DNA from: Acidobacteriota bacterium
Lineage (GTDB): Bacteria; Acidobacteriota; Terriglobia; Versatilivoradales; Versatilivoraceae
Reading direction: 5' to 3'
Assembly: GCA_022616615.1 (NCBI GenBank)
Contig: JAKEER010000197.1
Span: 1-37,565, forward strand
Length of the DNA: 37,565 nt
The notes beneath the pieces were generated by a model. It was not told the origin of the DNA. It made no database searches and worked only from the letters and a program-made list of their open reading frames with translations. A program made the translations under genes and the position numbers. Each line of letters begins with the position of its first letter. Positions within the stretch are counted from its first letter, which is position 1. This document shows, in pieces, positions 17,893 through 26,748 of the stretch.

Positions 17893-19290
17893 TCAAAGTT
17901 TCGTGTGCCCCGACAGGACGGCCGATTCGAGGCTTCGTCTTCCGGTTAGTTCTGTCGACAGCGGTTTCTGGTGAGTCGCAAACGCCGCGCACACCACGAA
18001 CCAAGCCGCGTTGGCGGGGATGTGCAGATTGAAATCGAAGAGACTGTGGACTAGCAAACCGGAGCAGCCGAGTGCCGCTCCGAGTCGAATCCATCCAGCT
18101 TGGTGTTTTAGCCGCTGGCGCAGATTTTTGAAGGCAAGGCGGAGAAATACGAGCAACGCGCTCGCAATCAATAGACCTCCACCGCAGCCGGTTTCGACAA
18201 GAATTTCAAGGTAATCGTTGTGAGCATGGTCCGTCACGAGGTCGCTCGGGGAACTCTGATACCGGGGGTAGGCATTCTCAAAACTTCCCAATCCAATCCC
18301 ACTCCATGGATAGTCGCGTAGAATACGAACGCAGTCCTGCGCAATCTGTGTCCTGTCTCTGAAGGTCGCCTCAGAATATTGTCCCCAGTTGGCGATGGAC
18401 GCCAGACGCTTCGAGATGTCGTCAGGCGCTAGCCAGAAAAAGAGCAAGGCAACCGCTGTCACGGCCAGCGCTGCCAGCGTGACCAAGTTTCTTCGAGTGT
18501 ATTTGTCGGTGTATCTGGCTAAGACGAAGGCCAAAATGAGTATCTCGACAAGCAAAGAGATCGCTCCGCCACGCGAGCCGGAAAGGAGCAGGGAAGCAAT
18601 AGGGATCAAAATGCCGAAGGCGAGCAGCGTTCGAGCCGAATGGATCCGACGGTGAGAAAGAAGATAGGCGAGAGCAATCGGAATCAGCATTTCTATCAAA
18701 CCTGCATAGTGGTTGTGATTGACGTAAGGACCGAAAGTGTACCCAGGTGACTCCACGATCCAATAGATTTGGTTGTGTCCTGTGAAAAACTGCAGGATCG
18801 CCACCAACCCCAGCAGAAAGGCAAAGACGAGAACCATCATGCCGAAACGAAGCAGAGCCTTTTCAGAACCGACAGCCCAAAGCTGCGCAGCAAGAAAGAA
18901 GATGATGACGTTTGTGAGCAACTTGATAAGAGATTCGCGGGTAGCAACAGGATCGAGCGTCAGATGGCCGAAATACTGGGCTGCTCCGAGCAAAAGGAAA
19001 GCCAACGCCGGCAGGTAAAGCGGCGACCACGTCAGCCTTAGGATTCCCCATTGAGCAGTTCCCACTGCCCAAAGAAGAAGGATTAATACAGTCGAAAGGG
19101 TTAGTAGCCCCCAAGCCCAAATTTGAACGGCACCAAAAGTGAGTGGAGCAACCAGAATCGTTGCTCCAAACAACCAGCGAGCAACTGAAAACCATAGCAA
19201 CTCGACTCCGCTCTTCGTGCCTTCCGTTTCAAGGGAAATTGCAACGGAGCTGGGCATCATTGGTGAAGAGAACATGTTCACGGGAGCCAT
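17893..19290 (-). CDS. O-antigen polymerase/ligase-like membrane protein (Wzy_C family)
   Basis: A 465-residue integral membrane protein with about 11 hydrophobic segments. YVNHNHYAGLIEMLIPIAL and, before the last segments, a large loop with GIGLGSFENAYPRY and DHAHNDYLEILVETG are the signature of the O-antigen ligase/Wzy_C family. It sits next to the Wzx flippase and is the better candidate for the repeat-unit polymerase. The N-terminal about 25 residues before the first membrane segment are poorly conserved in character, so a later start is possible. Confidence 0.85.
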   Translation of the reverse strand: MAPVNMFSSPMMPSSVAISLETEGTKSGVELLWFSVARWLFGATILVAPLTFGAVQIWAWGLLTLSTVLILLLWAVGTAQWGILRLTWSPLYLPALAFLLLGAAQYFGHLTLDPVATRESLIKLLTNVIIFFLAAQLWAVGSEKALLRFGMMVLVFAFLLGLVAILQFFTGHNQIYWIVESPGYTFGPYVNHNHYAGLIEMLIPIALAYLLSHRRIHSARTLLAFGILIPIASLLLSGSRGGAISLLVEILILAFVLARYTDKYTRRNLVTLAALAVTAVALLFFWLAPDDISKRLASIANWGQYSEATFRDRTQIAQDCVRILRDYPWSGIGLGSFENAYPRYQSSPSDLVTDHAHNDYLEILVETGCGGGLLIASALLVFLRLAFKNLRQRLKHQAGWIRLGAALGCSGLLVHSLFDFNLHIPANAAWFVVCAAFATHQKPLSTELTGRRSLESAVLSGHTKL

Positions 19291-19431
19291 CCATACGACC
19301 GCGCGGCACCGTTAGAAATGCAGGTTACGTCGCGCTTTTCAACGGACCTCTCTTAGTCGCCGCAGGAGTCTGGTGTGTTCAAGAAGCAGTGCACCGGCCC
19401 CAGGCACTTGCCACCTGTTTTCAGGCCCGAC

Positions 19432-20757
19432 CTAGCTTGCTGATCTTAAGGCAACTGCGTCCAACCAGAAGCGTCCACTGATTTCAGTTGGAAAAATTCG
19501 GCTGCGCTCGCGCCAAACGGAGACTCGCACAAGATATGTTCTCGGCGGCGCTTTAAATCTCAGGCTTATCGGATGCCAGGAAGTCGTGCCTACGGTAGCT
19601 TCGCCGTGCGCATCGAGGCAACTCGCGCAGGCCGAATCGACGACACGCAATCGCGGGCCACTGTCGGAAGTAATGTTCTCGGAACGGACAGACGCGGTTA
19701 GAACATACTCGCTACCGGGGGTGACCGGGACGACTTGATAAACCGGTTCGTACTCATCGTTCCGCCTGACCGTAAAATCCAAGGAGAAGCAACGCGCATT
19801 TTCGTAAGCCGAGACACTGGAGAAATCAAGCGAAAGGTAGGGCGGGTGGCGATAGTGCCAATCAAACCCCGCGTTCAGCGGCACCTGCTCGAAGTCCCCA
19901 TTGAACATCAGATTCTCACGGTTCTCGGCCGTTGACCTCCGCACAATCCCCAGCCGTTCAAGATCATGCCACACGCTCACGGCTTCCTTGCTGCGACCAA
20001 GAGTAATCAGACGTTCCAGGTAAGACTGCGCAAGGGAAAAGGGAAAAACGGGAGAACCGGACACCACGCGCTGCCAAACTCGATAAGCAGAGTCGGGGTC
20101 TCCATTGGCGGCCAAGAAATCCACATAAACCAGCTTCAGTTTGACATTCGGATTGGCTGCCAGGAGCTTTTGGAACATGACTTGGGGATCACTCAAGGCC
20201 TGCAGACAAACTCGAAACGTGGACACAGCGTAGTCGGGGCCGATTTCCAGCAGCCTCTTGAAGTGCGTGAAAGCCCCATCCGGCCGCTGCGTGCGAAGGT
20301 AATGGTTGGCAGCGATCCAGTGGACATCGGGTGTCATGGGATTTAGTTTCAACGCGCGCTCAAAAGCCTGGTCCGCGCAAGCATTGTCACCCATCAATTC
20401 ACAGGCCGAAGCCAAGTCAGACCAATAGACTTCGACGTGGGGATTCAACTCCGTGGCTTGGCGAAAATACTTCACCGCCTCAACTGGATTGAGCTTTTCC
20501 TTCACACAAACGTAATGCAAGCCCATAAGGTGATAGACCTCCGGATTGGTGGGGTCAAGGGTCAGAGCCCGGTGAAGATCGGGAAGTTGGACAGACTCTC
20601 CAAGCGCTGCTGCCGCCAGAGTGATTCGGATCGTCACGGCAGCGATAACCAAGGTGAGTAGTCCGACGACGCTCAGAAATACCATCGTCCGACGATAGGG
20701 CCGTAGCAAAATATCGAGGGTCTCTGGGGAGAAGAGTCGGCTGATCATGGGTGACAT
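19432..20757 (-). CDS. Membrane-anchored TPR protein with C-terminal beta-sandwich-like domain
   Basis: A 441-residue protein with one membrane segment near residues 25-50, then tetratricopeptide repeats (for example LHRALTLDPTNPEVYHLMG and ACADQAFERALKLNPMTPD) over about 60-270. A C-terminal part begins NLMFNGDFEQVPLNAGFDW, a start typical of carbohydrate-binding jelly-roll modules of the CBM4/9 kind. It lies 12 bp after the BY-kinase gene and before the polymerase. TPR proteins in export loci often scaffold secretion complexes; the added sugar-binding-like domain suggests it handles the chain in the periplasm. No exact family is recognised. Confidence 0.68.
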   Translation of the reverse strand: MSPMISRLFSPETLDILLRPYRRTMVFLSVVGLLTLVIAAVTIRITLAAAALGESVQLPDLHRALTLDPTNPEVYHLMGLHYVCVKEKLNPVEAVKYFRQATELNPHVEVYWSDLASACELMGDNACADQAFERALKLNPMTPDVHWIAANHYLRTQRPDGAFTHFKRLLEIGPDYAVSTFRVCLQALSDPQVMFQKLLAANPNVKLKLVYVDFLAANGDPDSAYRVWQRVVSGSPVFPFSLAQSYLERLITLGRSKEAVSVWHDLERLGIVRRSTAENRENLMFNGDFEQVPLNAGFDWHYRHPPYLSLDFSSVSAYENARCFSLDFTVRRNDEYEPVYQVVPVTPGSEYVLTASVRSENITSDSGPRLRVVDSACASCLDAHGEATVGTTSWHPISLRFKAPPRTYLVRVSVWRERSRIFPTEISGRFWLDAVALRSAS

Positions 20758-20769
20758 TTCAATTCAGTT

Positions 20770-23151
20770 CTACGCCTTTGCAGCCCGCTGGGCCTTTGCA
20801 GGCGGCTGGGCGTTGGTGGCCGACTTCTTGGTCCGGTCATCAAAATAGGAATGGTAATAACCGCCATAGTAAGAACCATAATAACCGTCGCGGCTTAGGT
20901 CGGTTTTGTTGAGAACGACTCCGAGGACCCTTGCCCCGGCATTTTCCAAGATCCTGTGGGCGCGGACCAGAGCACCCCGCCCTGTGGATCCGCATTCGAC
21001 CACCAGAACAACTCCGTCCACCAGAGTTGAGAGGATGGTCGCGTCGGTCACTAGGTGCAGAGGGGGAGAATCCAGCACCAGATGATCGAAGTGCGCAGGT
21101 TGGCCGTTGTGTGCTTCCGGCTCATGGGGTAGCTCAAGGGGAGAGCAAGGAGGGGCCTTGTGGGAGTACAAGTGCAGATTGGTGTTGTCCGCCGTCAGTT
21201 CCCGGACGAGTTTCTCCATGCTGGATGAGGAAAGTAACTCTGCCGGATTAGGCGGACGCGGACCCGCTGGGAGCACCCACAGGTTTGGCGATACTTCAAC
21301 TTGTTGTAACGCCCCCTCGAGACCGTGAGCGCCCGTGAGAAAGCTGCTCAGTCCTTTTTCCTCGTCCAGACCGAGAGCTGAAGCGATGGCTGGCTTGCGG
21401 AGGTCCGCGTCGATGATCAGTACCCGGGTGCCGCTTTGGGCGAGCCCTAAGGCCAGGTTCAGAGATGTGCAGGTCTTGCCCTCATTCGGTTGAGAACTCG
21501 TTACCAACAGAGTTTGAGGAGGGTGAGGAGCAGTGGAAAGCAGAATGGAAGTGCGCAATGTCCGGTAGGCTTCGGCCAGGACAGATGTCGGCTGTTTTAA
21601 CACGGTCAGTTCGACTGGTCCAGCAGTGTCCGGCCGTTTGCTTTTCCGGCTGAGCCAGGAAGAACGTGAGCTGGCGTCTGCCGCCGGAATGGTCGCCAGC
21701 GCAGGGGCAATCACGAGCCGTTCAATATCCTCGGGACTCTTGATGGAAGTGTCCAGGCTCTCCTGCACAAATGCCAGCAGCACGCCCAGCATCAGTCCCA
21801 TCACCAGACCAATGGTAATGTTCACAAGTTTCTTGGGACGGACTGGCACAGTGGGAGGTAAAGCCTCGTCTAAGATGTGAATATTGTTAGCCCTCAAACC
21901 GGCGGACACGGTGGCATCTTTCAGTCGCTGCAGCAAATTCTCGTAAAGCCCCTGATTAGTTTCGAACTCTCGCTTCAGCATATTGCTTTGAATGGAGAGT
22001 TGGTTAAGATTTCCGACCGCCAACTTTTCGCGGGCTACTTCGGCGAACAAGAGTTTTTCCCGTCCTACGGCGGCCAGGTAGTCGTTGTGAATTCGTGCTC
22101 CAATCCGCTTGCGCTCTCGTTCAATGAGCGACTGAATTTCGTTTGTCTGGTCTCTGAGTCGGACGACTTTAGGGAAATTGGGTCCGTATTGGCCCAGGGC
22201 ATCCACATACTGCCCTTTCAGGTCCGCGTACTTTTCTTCCAGACGTTGCAACAGCTGATTCTGCGCAACATAAGCCAGCGAAGTTTCGTCTGAGCTGATC
22301 AATCGGTGCAAAGATTCCTTTTGCATTCGATCGCTCTGGGCGATCGTCAGGTCCTTACTCAAATCCCCCAATCGTTGCTCCACCAAACTCTGTTTTTCAC
22401 CGATATTGACGATGGCATTTTGGCGCTCGTAGTCCACCAAGGCCTGCTGAGACTTTTCCACCTTGGCCTTCAACTCATCCAATTGCCTCTCCATCCAACC
22501 TGAGACTTGGCGGGTGGCATTGTATTTTTTATGAAAGTTGTATTCGGCGTAGTTATTCACCAGGGCGTTGGCCACCATTGCCGCGAGCTGGGGATCGGTA
22601 CTGCTGAAGCTAATTTCAACCATGCGGGTGTTTCTTGCCAAAGTCACTCGCAGATGCTTTCTGAATTCTCGGATCAACAATATCGGTCTGGTGGTCGCAG
22701 AATCCGTCGATTGCCGCTGCCACCACCTATTGGGCGAAGCAAACTCCGGGATTCTTCCCAGACCCAGTTGTTCAATGGTTTGCCAGGCCAAGTGCTCACT
22801 CTCGAGTACCTTGACCTGCGTTTCCAAGAAGGCGTTGTCGCTGGGGATCGTTCGAAACAGGTCGTTGAGAGATTGGATTTGCGATGCTTCAGCCTCAACT
22901 TCCACTTGGCCAGTAGCTTCGTAGACCGACTGCATTTTGAAGGAAACGATGGCCACTAAAGTCGTCAATACAAAGGCGACCGTCAGCACGGTCCAGCGGT
23001 GTTTCACCAAAATCTGTTTGTAGGCGCGCAGATAGGAATAGGCACTGGTACTTTCAGCGTCCAAATTGACAGCGGAAAAGGTTTGCGGGTTAGACCGTGC
23101 CCGCAAGTTACGCTCCATGGGAGCCAGCTCTTTATGTTCAGTTATAGGCAT
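20770..23151 (-). CDS. Wzc-type BY-kinase / chain-length regulator
   Basis: A 793-residue inner-membrane protein. It has a cytoplasmic start, membrane segment 1 (about 54-72), a periplasmic Wzz-like coiled-coil region and membrane segment 2 (about 444-462) with the proline-rich VPVRPKKL just before it. A cytoplasmic kinase domain follows. Walker A is SSQPNEGKT (about 553-560), Walker A' VLIIDADLRKP, Walker B HLVLDSPP, and a C-terminal tyrosine cluster (DGYYGSYYGGYYHSYF) is the autophosphorylation site. The ATG at 23151 has AAGGAAAT directly upstream, so the longer frame from 23295 is rejected. A run of about 34 residues before Walker B is unusual. Its phosphorylation state is expected to be reversed by the PHP phosphatase encoded upstream. 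Confidence 0.93.
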   Translation of the reverse strand: MPITEHKELAPMERNLRARSNPQTFSAVNLDAESTSAYSYLRAYKQILVKHRWTVLTVAFVLTTLVAIVSFKMQSVYEATGQVEVEAEASQIQSLNDLFRTIPSDNAFLETQVKVLESEHLAWQTIEQLGLGRIPEFASPNRWWQRQSTDSATTRPILLIREFRKHLRVTLARNTRMVEISFSSTDPQLAAMVANALVNNYAEYNFHKKYNATRQVSGWMERQLDELKAKVEKSQQALVDYERQNAIVNIGEKQSLVEQRLGDLSKDLTIAQSDRMQKESLHRLISSDETSLAYVAQNQLLQRLEEKYADLKGQYVDALGQYGPNFPKVVRLRDQTNEIQSLIERERKRIGARIHNDYLAAVGREKLLFAEVAREKLAVGNLNQLSIQSNMLKREFETNQGLYENLLQRLKDATVSAGLRANNIHILDEALPPTVPVRPKKLVNITIGLVMGLMLGVLLAFVQESLDTSIKSPEDIERLVIAPALATIPAADASSRSSWLSRKSKRPDTAGPVELTVLKQPTSVLAEAYRTLRTSILLSTAPHPPQTLLVTSSQPNEGKTCTSLNLALGLAQSGTRVLIIDADLRKPAIASALGLDEEKGLSSFLTGAHGLEGALQQVEVSPNLWVLPAGPRPPNPAELLSSSSMEKLVRELTADNTNLHLYSHKAPPCSPLELPHEPEAHNGQPAHFDHLVLDSPPLHLVTDATILSTLVDGVVLVVECGSTGRGALVRAHRILENAGARVLGVVLNKTDLSRDGYYGSYYGGYYHSYFDDRTKKSATNAQPPAKAQRAAKA

Positions 23152-23309
23152 ATTTCCTTGACTAAAATCCGGATGTCCAGATCGAAACTGGAAACGATGG
23201 AGAGTTGGGAAGCCGGCGTGATGGAATCGTGGAATATGGGAGTACCTGGGCGGCGACAGTTCCCGGCCAGCGGCTTCCGGAGCGGCTGGCTCCACGAGTC
23301 CAGCCTTTC
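23152..23309. repeat. Intergenic GGA/TGGAA-rich repeat and hairpin
   Basis: At about 23195-23245 the plus strand is built of ATGGAGAGTTGGGAAG and TGATGGAATCGTGGAATATGG, short degenerate TGGA-type units. Next to it GCCAGC (23266-23271) pairs with GCTGGC (23285-23290). This resembles a dispersed intergenic repeat rather than a regulator. The real ribosome site of the BY-kinase gene lies at its inner edge. Confidence 0.4.
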
Positions 23310-24407
23310 TTAGCGGCGCCAGATAATGACGCCAGTGGCAAGTTGAATGGCTGCTTCGCTAGCCCTCCCCAGGACCTTCTTGGTGCCGCTTTCGGGTATG
23401 AAGAGGATGTCCTCGGATTGCAAAGGCAAGTCGGGAGTGCGTCCTTCGAACACATGCGCGAGGTTGACTGGAATTTCCGTTCGCTGGCCCCCCAGATTAG
23501 GGTCTCTGCGAATGATGAGTGCTTTCTTGCGGGCCGCGGTTGATTTCAGATTTTCAGCCAGAGCGACAGCCTTCAGCACAGTCATTTCTTCCCGAGCGTT
23601 CTTCATCGGAAATCCACCCGAACGATTCACCCCGCCGACGACATAGATGATTCCCGAGCTGTGAACCGTGACTCGGTCTCCCGGATACAAAACAGTGTTG
23701 AGGCTGGGATCTCCGGTTTCCAGAAGCCGTTTGAGATTTACGGTGAGGATCTGATCGGCGGAGTCCTGCCGCCCAGCCGCGTTCTCTCGGGTCTCCGACG
23801 CTAAGTTACGAACGGCAACTTCGCCGCGGGTAATGGTGGCCGTGCTGCCTGCTTCATCCGTCAGGCCCTCTGCCTGGGAGAGAACGTCCAGCAGGGTGGT
23901 CCGGGCAAAGACGGGGTAGATCTGCGGTTTTCTGACAGCCCCGGTGACAGTTATCGAATTGAGGCGGGATTGTTTCACTTCCACTGTGACCTGTGGGTGG
24001 CTGACGAAGCCAGCCGTCTGCAACTTTTTCTCGATAAGCTGGGACAGTTGACCAGGCGTGTTCCCTGCGGCTGTGATCGGCTCCGAAAGCAACGGCAGGG
24101 CAATCGACCCGCGGGGACCGACCCGACACTGGCGCGAAACTTCAGCGACGTCGAAGACATGGACGTCGAGCAGGTCATCCGGGCTGATGATGTAGTCTTG
24201 CGTGCCCAGCTGGGATGTCAGAGCCGGAGTTGGAAGAGGTTGAACAGAGCGTGCATCGGTGGCATCAGACGGGCCTTGACCTTGGCCGGCGCTGGAGATG
24301 CCGAAAATCACTGCCCCCATCAGAAGGGTCCTTGCGAGGGCCGGAAGGGGTAACCAGCCGCGGAAGGGCAAAGCTGTCAATGGCGATTCCAAGCGTGGTG
24401 AGATCAT
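23310..24407 (-). CDS. Wza-like outer-membrane polysaccharide export protein
   Basis: A 365-residue secreted protein with an N-terminal hydrophobic signal (about 25-45, LARTLLMGAVIFGISSAGQG). The Poly_export domain follows (YIISPDDLLDVHVFDVAEVS, RVGPRGSIALPLLSEPI) and then SLBB-type domains (VTGAVRKPQIYPVF; YVVGGVNRSGGFPM). It would form the periplasmic and outer-membrane channel with the BY-kinase as inner partner. No clear lipobox cysteine is seen, unlike E. coli Wza. It precedes the BY-kinase gene. Confidence 0.92.
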   Translation of the reverse strand: MISPRLESPLTALPFRGWLPLPALARTLLMGAVIFGISSAGQGQGPSDATDARSVQPLPTPALTSQLGTQDYIISPDDLLDVHVFDVAEVSRQCRVGPRGSIALPLLSEPITAAGNTPGQLSQLIEKKLQTAGFVSHPQVTVEVKQSRLNSITVTGAVRKPQIYPVFARTTLLDVLSQAEGLTDEAGSTATITRGEVAVRNLASETRENAAGRQDSADQILTVNLKRLLETGDPSLNTVLYPGDRVTVHSSGIIYVVGGVNRSGGFPMKNAREEMTVLKAVALAENLKSTAARKKALIIRRDPNLGGQRTEIPVNLAHVFEGRTPDLPLQSEDILFIPESGTKKVLGRASEAAIQLATGVIIWRR

Positions 24408-24471
24408 CGGTTCTCCCTCCTTCGAGCACAGCCTTCAGCCAACGCTGCTTCTTCCTGTTTGTGACGATGGA

Positions 24472-25233
24472 TCATTTGAAACAGAACCATTTCTTAGACC
24501 TCTGGTTTGCCGTTTGGGTTTTGAGGCTCAGGCGTTCTCCATTCAGCGTTGCTTTGGGATTGGCGACGAAAACCCGCTCCGCTTGAGCTTCTCCATAGTT
24601 TTGCGCTACGCAAGCATAGGCTTCTGATAATCGAGGCGTGCGATCACTGAGGTCGTGAGCATCGCTGGCTGCGAAGTGCACGAGTCCTTGTTTCATAAGT
24701 TCCTCAGCAAAGAGTTTGGCCGACTCACCGAAACGACCCAGAAAAGACTGAGCGGTCACCTGAACAGGCCAACCGTCCTCCACCCAGCTTCGAATTCGCT
24801 CGAGATGTCTCTGCAGGAACAGATTCCTTTCCGGATGGGTAATGATCGGAGTCATCCCGGCAGCACGAAGACGATAAAGCGCATCGTCCATAGCCTTGGC
24901 GACATGAGCCACGGAGAATTCCACGAGGATGTAGCGCCCGTGATTGATGGTGTACTTCGTTGGATGGAGCAGCGCATCCTGAAGATTCTCGTAAGTGAGG
25001 TGAAAATCACAGCCGCGATGAATGCGCAGCACGTTCCTCGAAGCCTTTCGAAGCATTTCAATCGCTTCATCGATTTGTTCCGGATGAAACGAAAACTGCG
25101 AGTTCGCATGGGGAGTTGCAACGATATCTGTCGTGCCTGATTCAGCCGCCAGCCGAACCATGGCAACAGCCTCGTCGAGCGTCTGTGCGCCGTCGTCTAA
25201 AGCCGGAAGGATGTGGCAGTGGATATCGACCAT
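24472..25233 (-). CDS. PHP-type tyrosine-protein phosphatase (CpsB/YwqE family)
   Basis: A 253-residue metal-dependent phosphatase of the PHP fold. Metal-binding motifs are MVDIHCHILPALDDGA, VATPHANSQF, TPIITHPERN and HFAASDAHD. In Gram-positive and many other loci this family dephosphorylates the tyrosine cluster of the cognate BY-kinase, so it is the natural partner of the protein at 20770-23151. The start ATG lies 12 bp after the response-regulator stop, implying co-transcription. Confidence 0.9.
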   Translation of the reverse strand: MVDIHCHILPALDDGAQTLDEAVAMVRLAAESGTTDIVATPHANSQFSFHPEQIDEAIEMLRKASRNVLRIHRGCDFHLTYENLQDALLHPTKYTINHGRYILVEFSVAHVAKAMDDALYRLRAAGMTPIITHPERNLFLQRHLERIRSWVEDGWPVQVTAQSFLGRFGESAKLFAEELMKQGLVHFAASDAHDLSDRTPRLSEAYACVAQNYGEAQAERVFVANPKATLNGERLSLKTQTANQRSKKWFCFK

Positions 25234-25245
25234 GTAGGGCTAACA

Positions 25246-25920
25246 CTATTCATTTCGTGTTACCAACCCAATACGAATGGCGTAGCGCACCAATCCGGCT
25301 AGGCGGTGAATGTCGAGGCGTTCCATCAACTGCAAGCGATGTACCTCAACCGTCTTAGCGCTGAGGCTCAGTTTCTGGGCTATCTCTTTGCTCGTATTTC
25401 CTTCGGCAATGAGCTGCAAAACCTCTCGCTGCCGAGCTGTCAACTCTTCCTGTCGGCCGGATTCAGGATCGTCTTGGCTTTGCTTGCCACTGATACGCTT
25501 AACGTATCCGTTGATCACATGCTTGGAGACCGCAGGGCTGAGATAGGTTTCGCCGCGAGCTACGGCTTGGACAGCTAGTTCCAGTTCAACTGTGGCGGAG
25601 TCTTTAAGGAGGTAACCGGCAGCACCCGCGCGTAGTGCCCGCAGAACATATTCTTCCGTGGCGTGCATCGAGAGAATGATCACGCGAATTTCCGGGAAGT
25701 CTCTCGACAAGCGGCTGGCCGCTTCCACGCCATTCAACCCGGCCATCGCGATGTCCATCAGCACCACATCCGGCTGATATTTTTCAACCACCTGTAAAGC
25801 TTCGCGCCCATTGTCTGCCTCTGCTACGACATTGACTGCGGCAACTTTCTCCAGAAGAGAACGAATGCCTGCCCGAACCAGACGATGATCGTCAACGAGC
25901 AAGACCCGGATGGCTTTCAT
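25246..25920 (-). CDS. NarL/FixJ-family response regulator (operon copy)
   Basis: A 224-residue two-domain regulator. The receiver domain has the acidic pair VLLVDDH, the phospho-acceptor Asp56 in VVLMDIAM and LLKDSA with the conserved Lys. The LuxR-type helix-turn-helix covers about 155-205 (ELTARQREVLQLIAEG, TSKEIAQKLSLSAKTVEVH). The ATG at 25920 is preferred because of AAGGAG nine bases before it; the frame continues 13 codons upstream. It has no kinase next to it and is very similar to the regulator at 27006-27680, suggesting duplication and a shared sensor. Confidence 0.9.
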   Translation of the reverse strand: MKAIRVLLVDDHRLVRAGIRSLLEKVAAVNVVAEADNGREALQVVEKYQPDVVLMDIAMAGLNGVEAASRLSRDFPEIRVIILSMHATEEYVLRALRAGAAGYLLKDSATVELELAVQAVARGETYLSPAVSKHVINGYVKRISGKQSQDDPESGRQEELTARQREVLQLIAEGNTSKEIAQKLSLSAKTVEVHRLQLMERLDIHRLAGLVRYAIRIGLVTRNE

Positions 25921-26055
25921 GACCAATGACTCCTTGCCCTTATTGCAGAGATTGGACAATCGGTTTTAGTCGCATCCAGCGCAGTTTAAGGCCGAGCGCC
26001 AAGGCAAATCGCAAGGCCGTTGATGTCTACTTTGAAGAACAACGCCCGTGACAGG

Positions 26056-26646
26056 TCAAGCCACGACATGGAGGGAGGTGTCTCGGCTGCTGAACGGCGA
26101 AACGCTGGGGGGTGAACAGCGCTCAACCACTGAAGCATCGACTTCTACAGCCACCGACTTTTGGAGGAGTTCGACTGACAGGACGAGCCTGCACAGATTT
26201 TTCTTTCGTATGAGGATGCCCTGGATTCCGGCCAGCGGGCCCTGTGTGACTCTCACCCGGTCGTCGCACGTCAAAAACGGATGGGGCTCAAGACGGAGGC
26301 TGGTTTCAACCAGTCTTTGTACGGCTTCGATCTCGGCCGGCGGAATGGACGCGGGTAGCCCGCCGCTTCCCACAAAGGAATAGACCCCGGGAGTACTCAG
26401 AATTTGGAACCTTTGTTGAACCTGTCCATGAAGAAAGACGTAACACGGGAACAGAGGGAGCGAGATTTGCTTGGTCCGGTCCTTCCATCGATGGATCTCG
26501 CTGTAGAGGGGCAAAAAGACCTCATAACCCCTGCCGGAAAGAATCTGGGTGACGGTCTTCTCGTGCTGGTGACGCGTGTAGAGAGCGTACCAACCTGAGA
26601 GCCTACTCTCACCGAGGTTGATAGGCCCGTTTCGAATTTGAGTCAT
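26056..26646 (-). CDS. NusG-paralogue transcription antiterminator (UpxY/RfaH/LoaP type)
   Basis: A 196-residue protein with the NusG N-terminal domain (WYALYTRHQHEKTVTQIL, GYEVFLPLY, RWKDRTKQISLPLFPCYVF) and a KOW-like C-terminal domain (DDRVRVTQGPLAGIQGILIRK). Such paralogues travel with polysaccharide operons and let RNA polymerase read through terminators in long transcripts. Position fits: it lies at the head of a 26-kb minus-strand cluster that contains at least one terminator-like hairpin. CAGGG precedes the ATG by eight bases. It may bind the structured RNA near its own promoter. Confidence 0.88.
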   Translation of the reverse strand: MTQIRNGPINLGESRLSGWYALYTRHQHEKTVTQILSGRGYEVFLPLYSEIHRWKDRTKQISLPLFPCYVFLHGQVQQRFQILSTPGVYSFVGSGGLPASIPPAEIEAVQRLVETSLRLEPHPFLTCDDRVRVTQGPLAGIQGILIRKKNLCRLVLSVELLQKSVAVEVDASVVERCSPPSVSPFSSRDTSLHVVA

Positions 26647-26719
26647 AGCTTTGCCCTGTGACTTACAGAGAACGCTCCCATAAGCCGTAATCTTTCAGGA
26701 ACTGAGACAGGTTGGCGCT

Positions 26720-26748
26720 AGACTATCTGCAATAAATGACAAATGCAA
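26720..26748 (-). promoter_or_regulatory. Candidate sigma70 promoter of the antiterminator gene
   Basis: On the minus strand TTGCAT (26748-26743), a 17-base spacer and TAGTCT (26725-26720) give a moderate sigma70 match. Transcription would start near 26713, leaving a leader of about 67 bases before the ATG at 26646. The -35 box borders the structured region on its upstream side. Confidence 0.4.
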
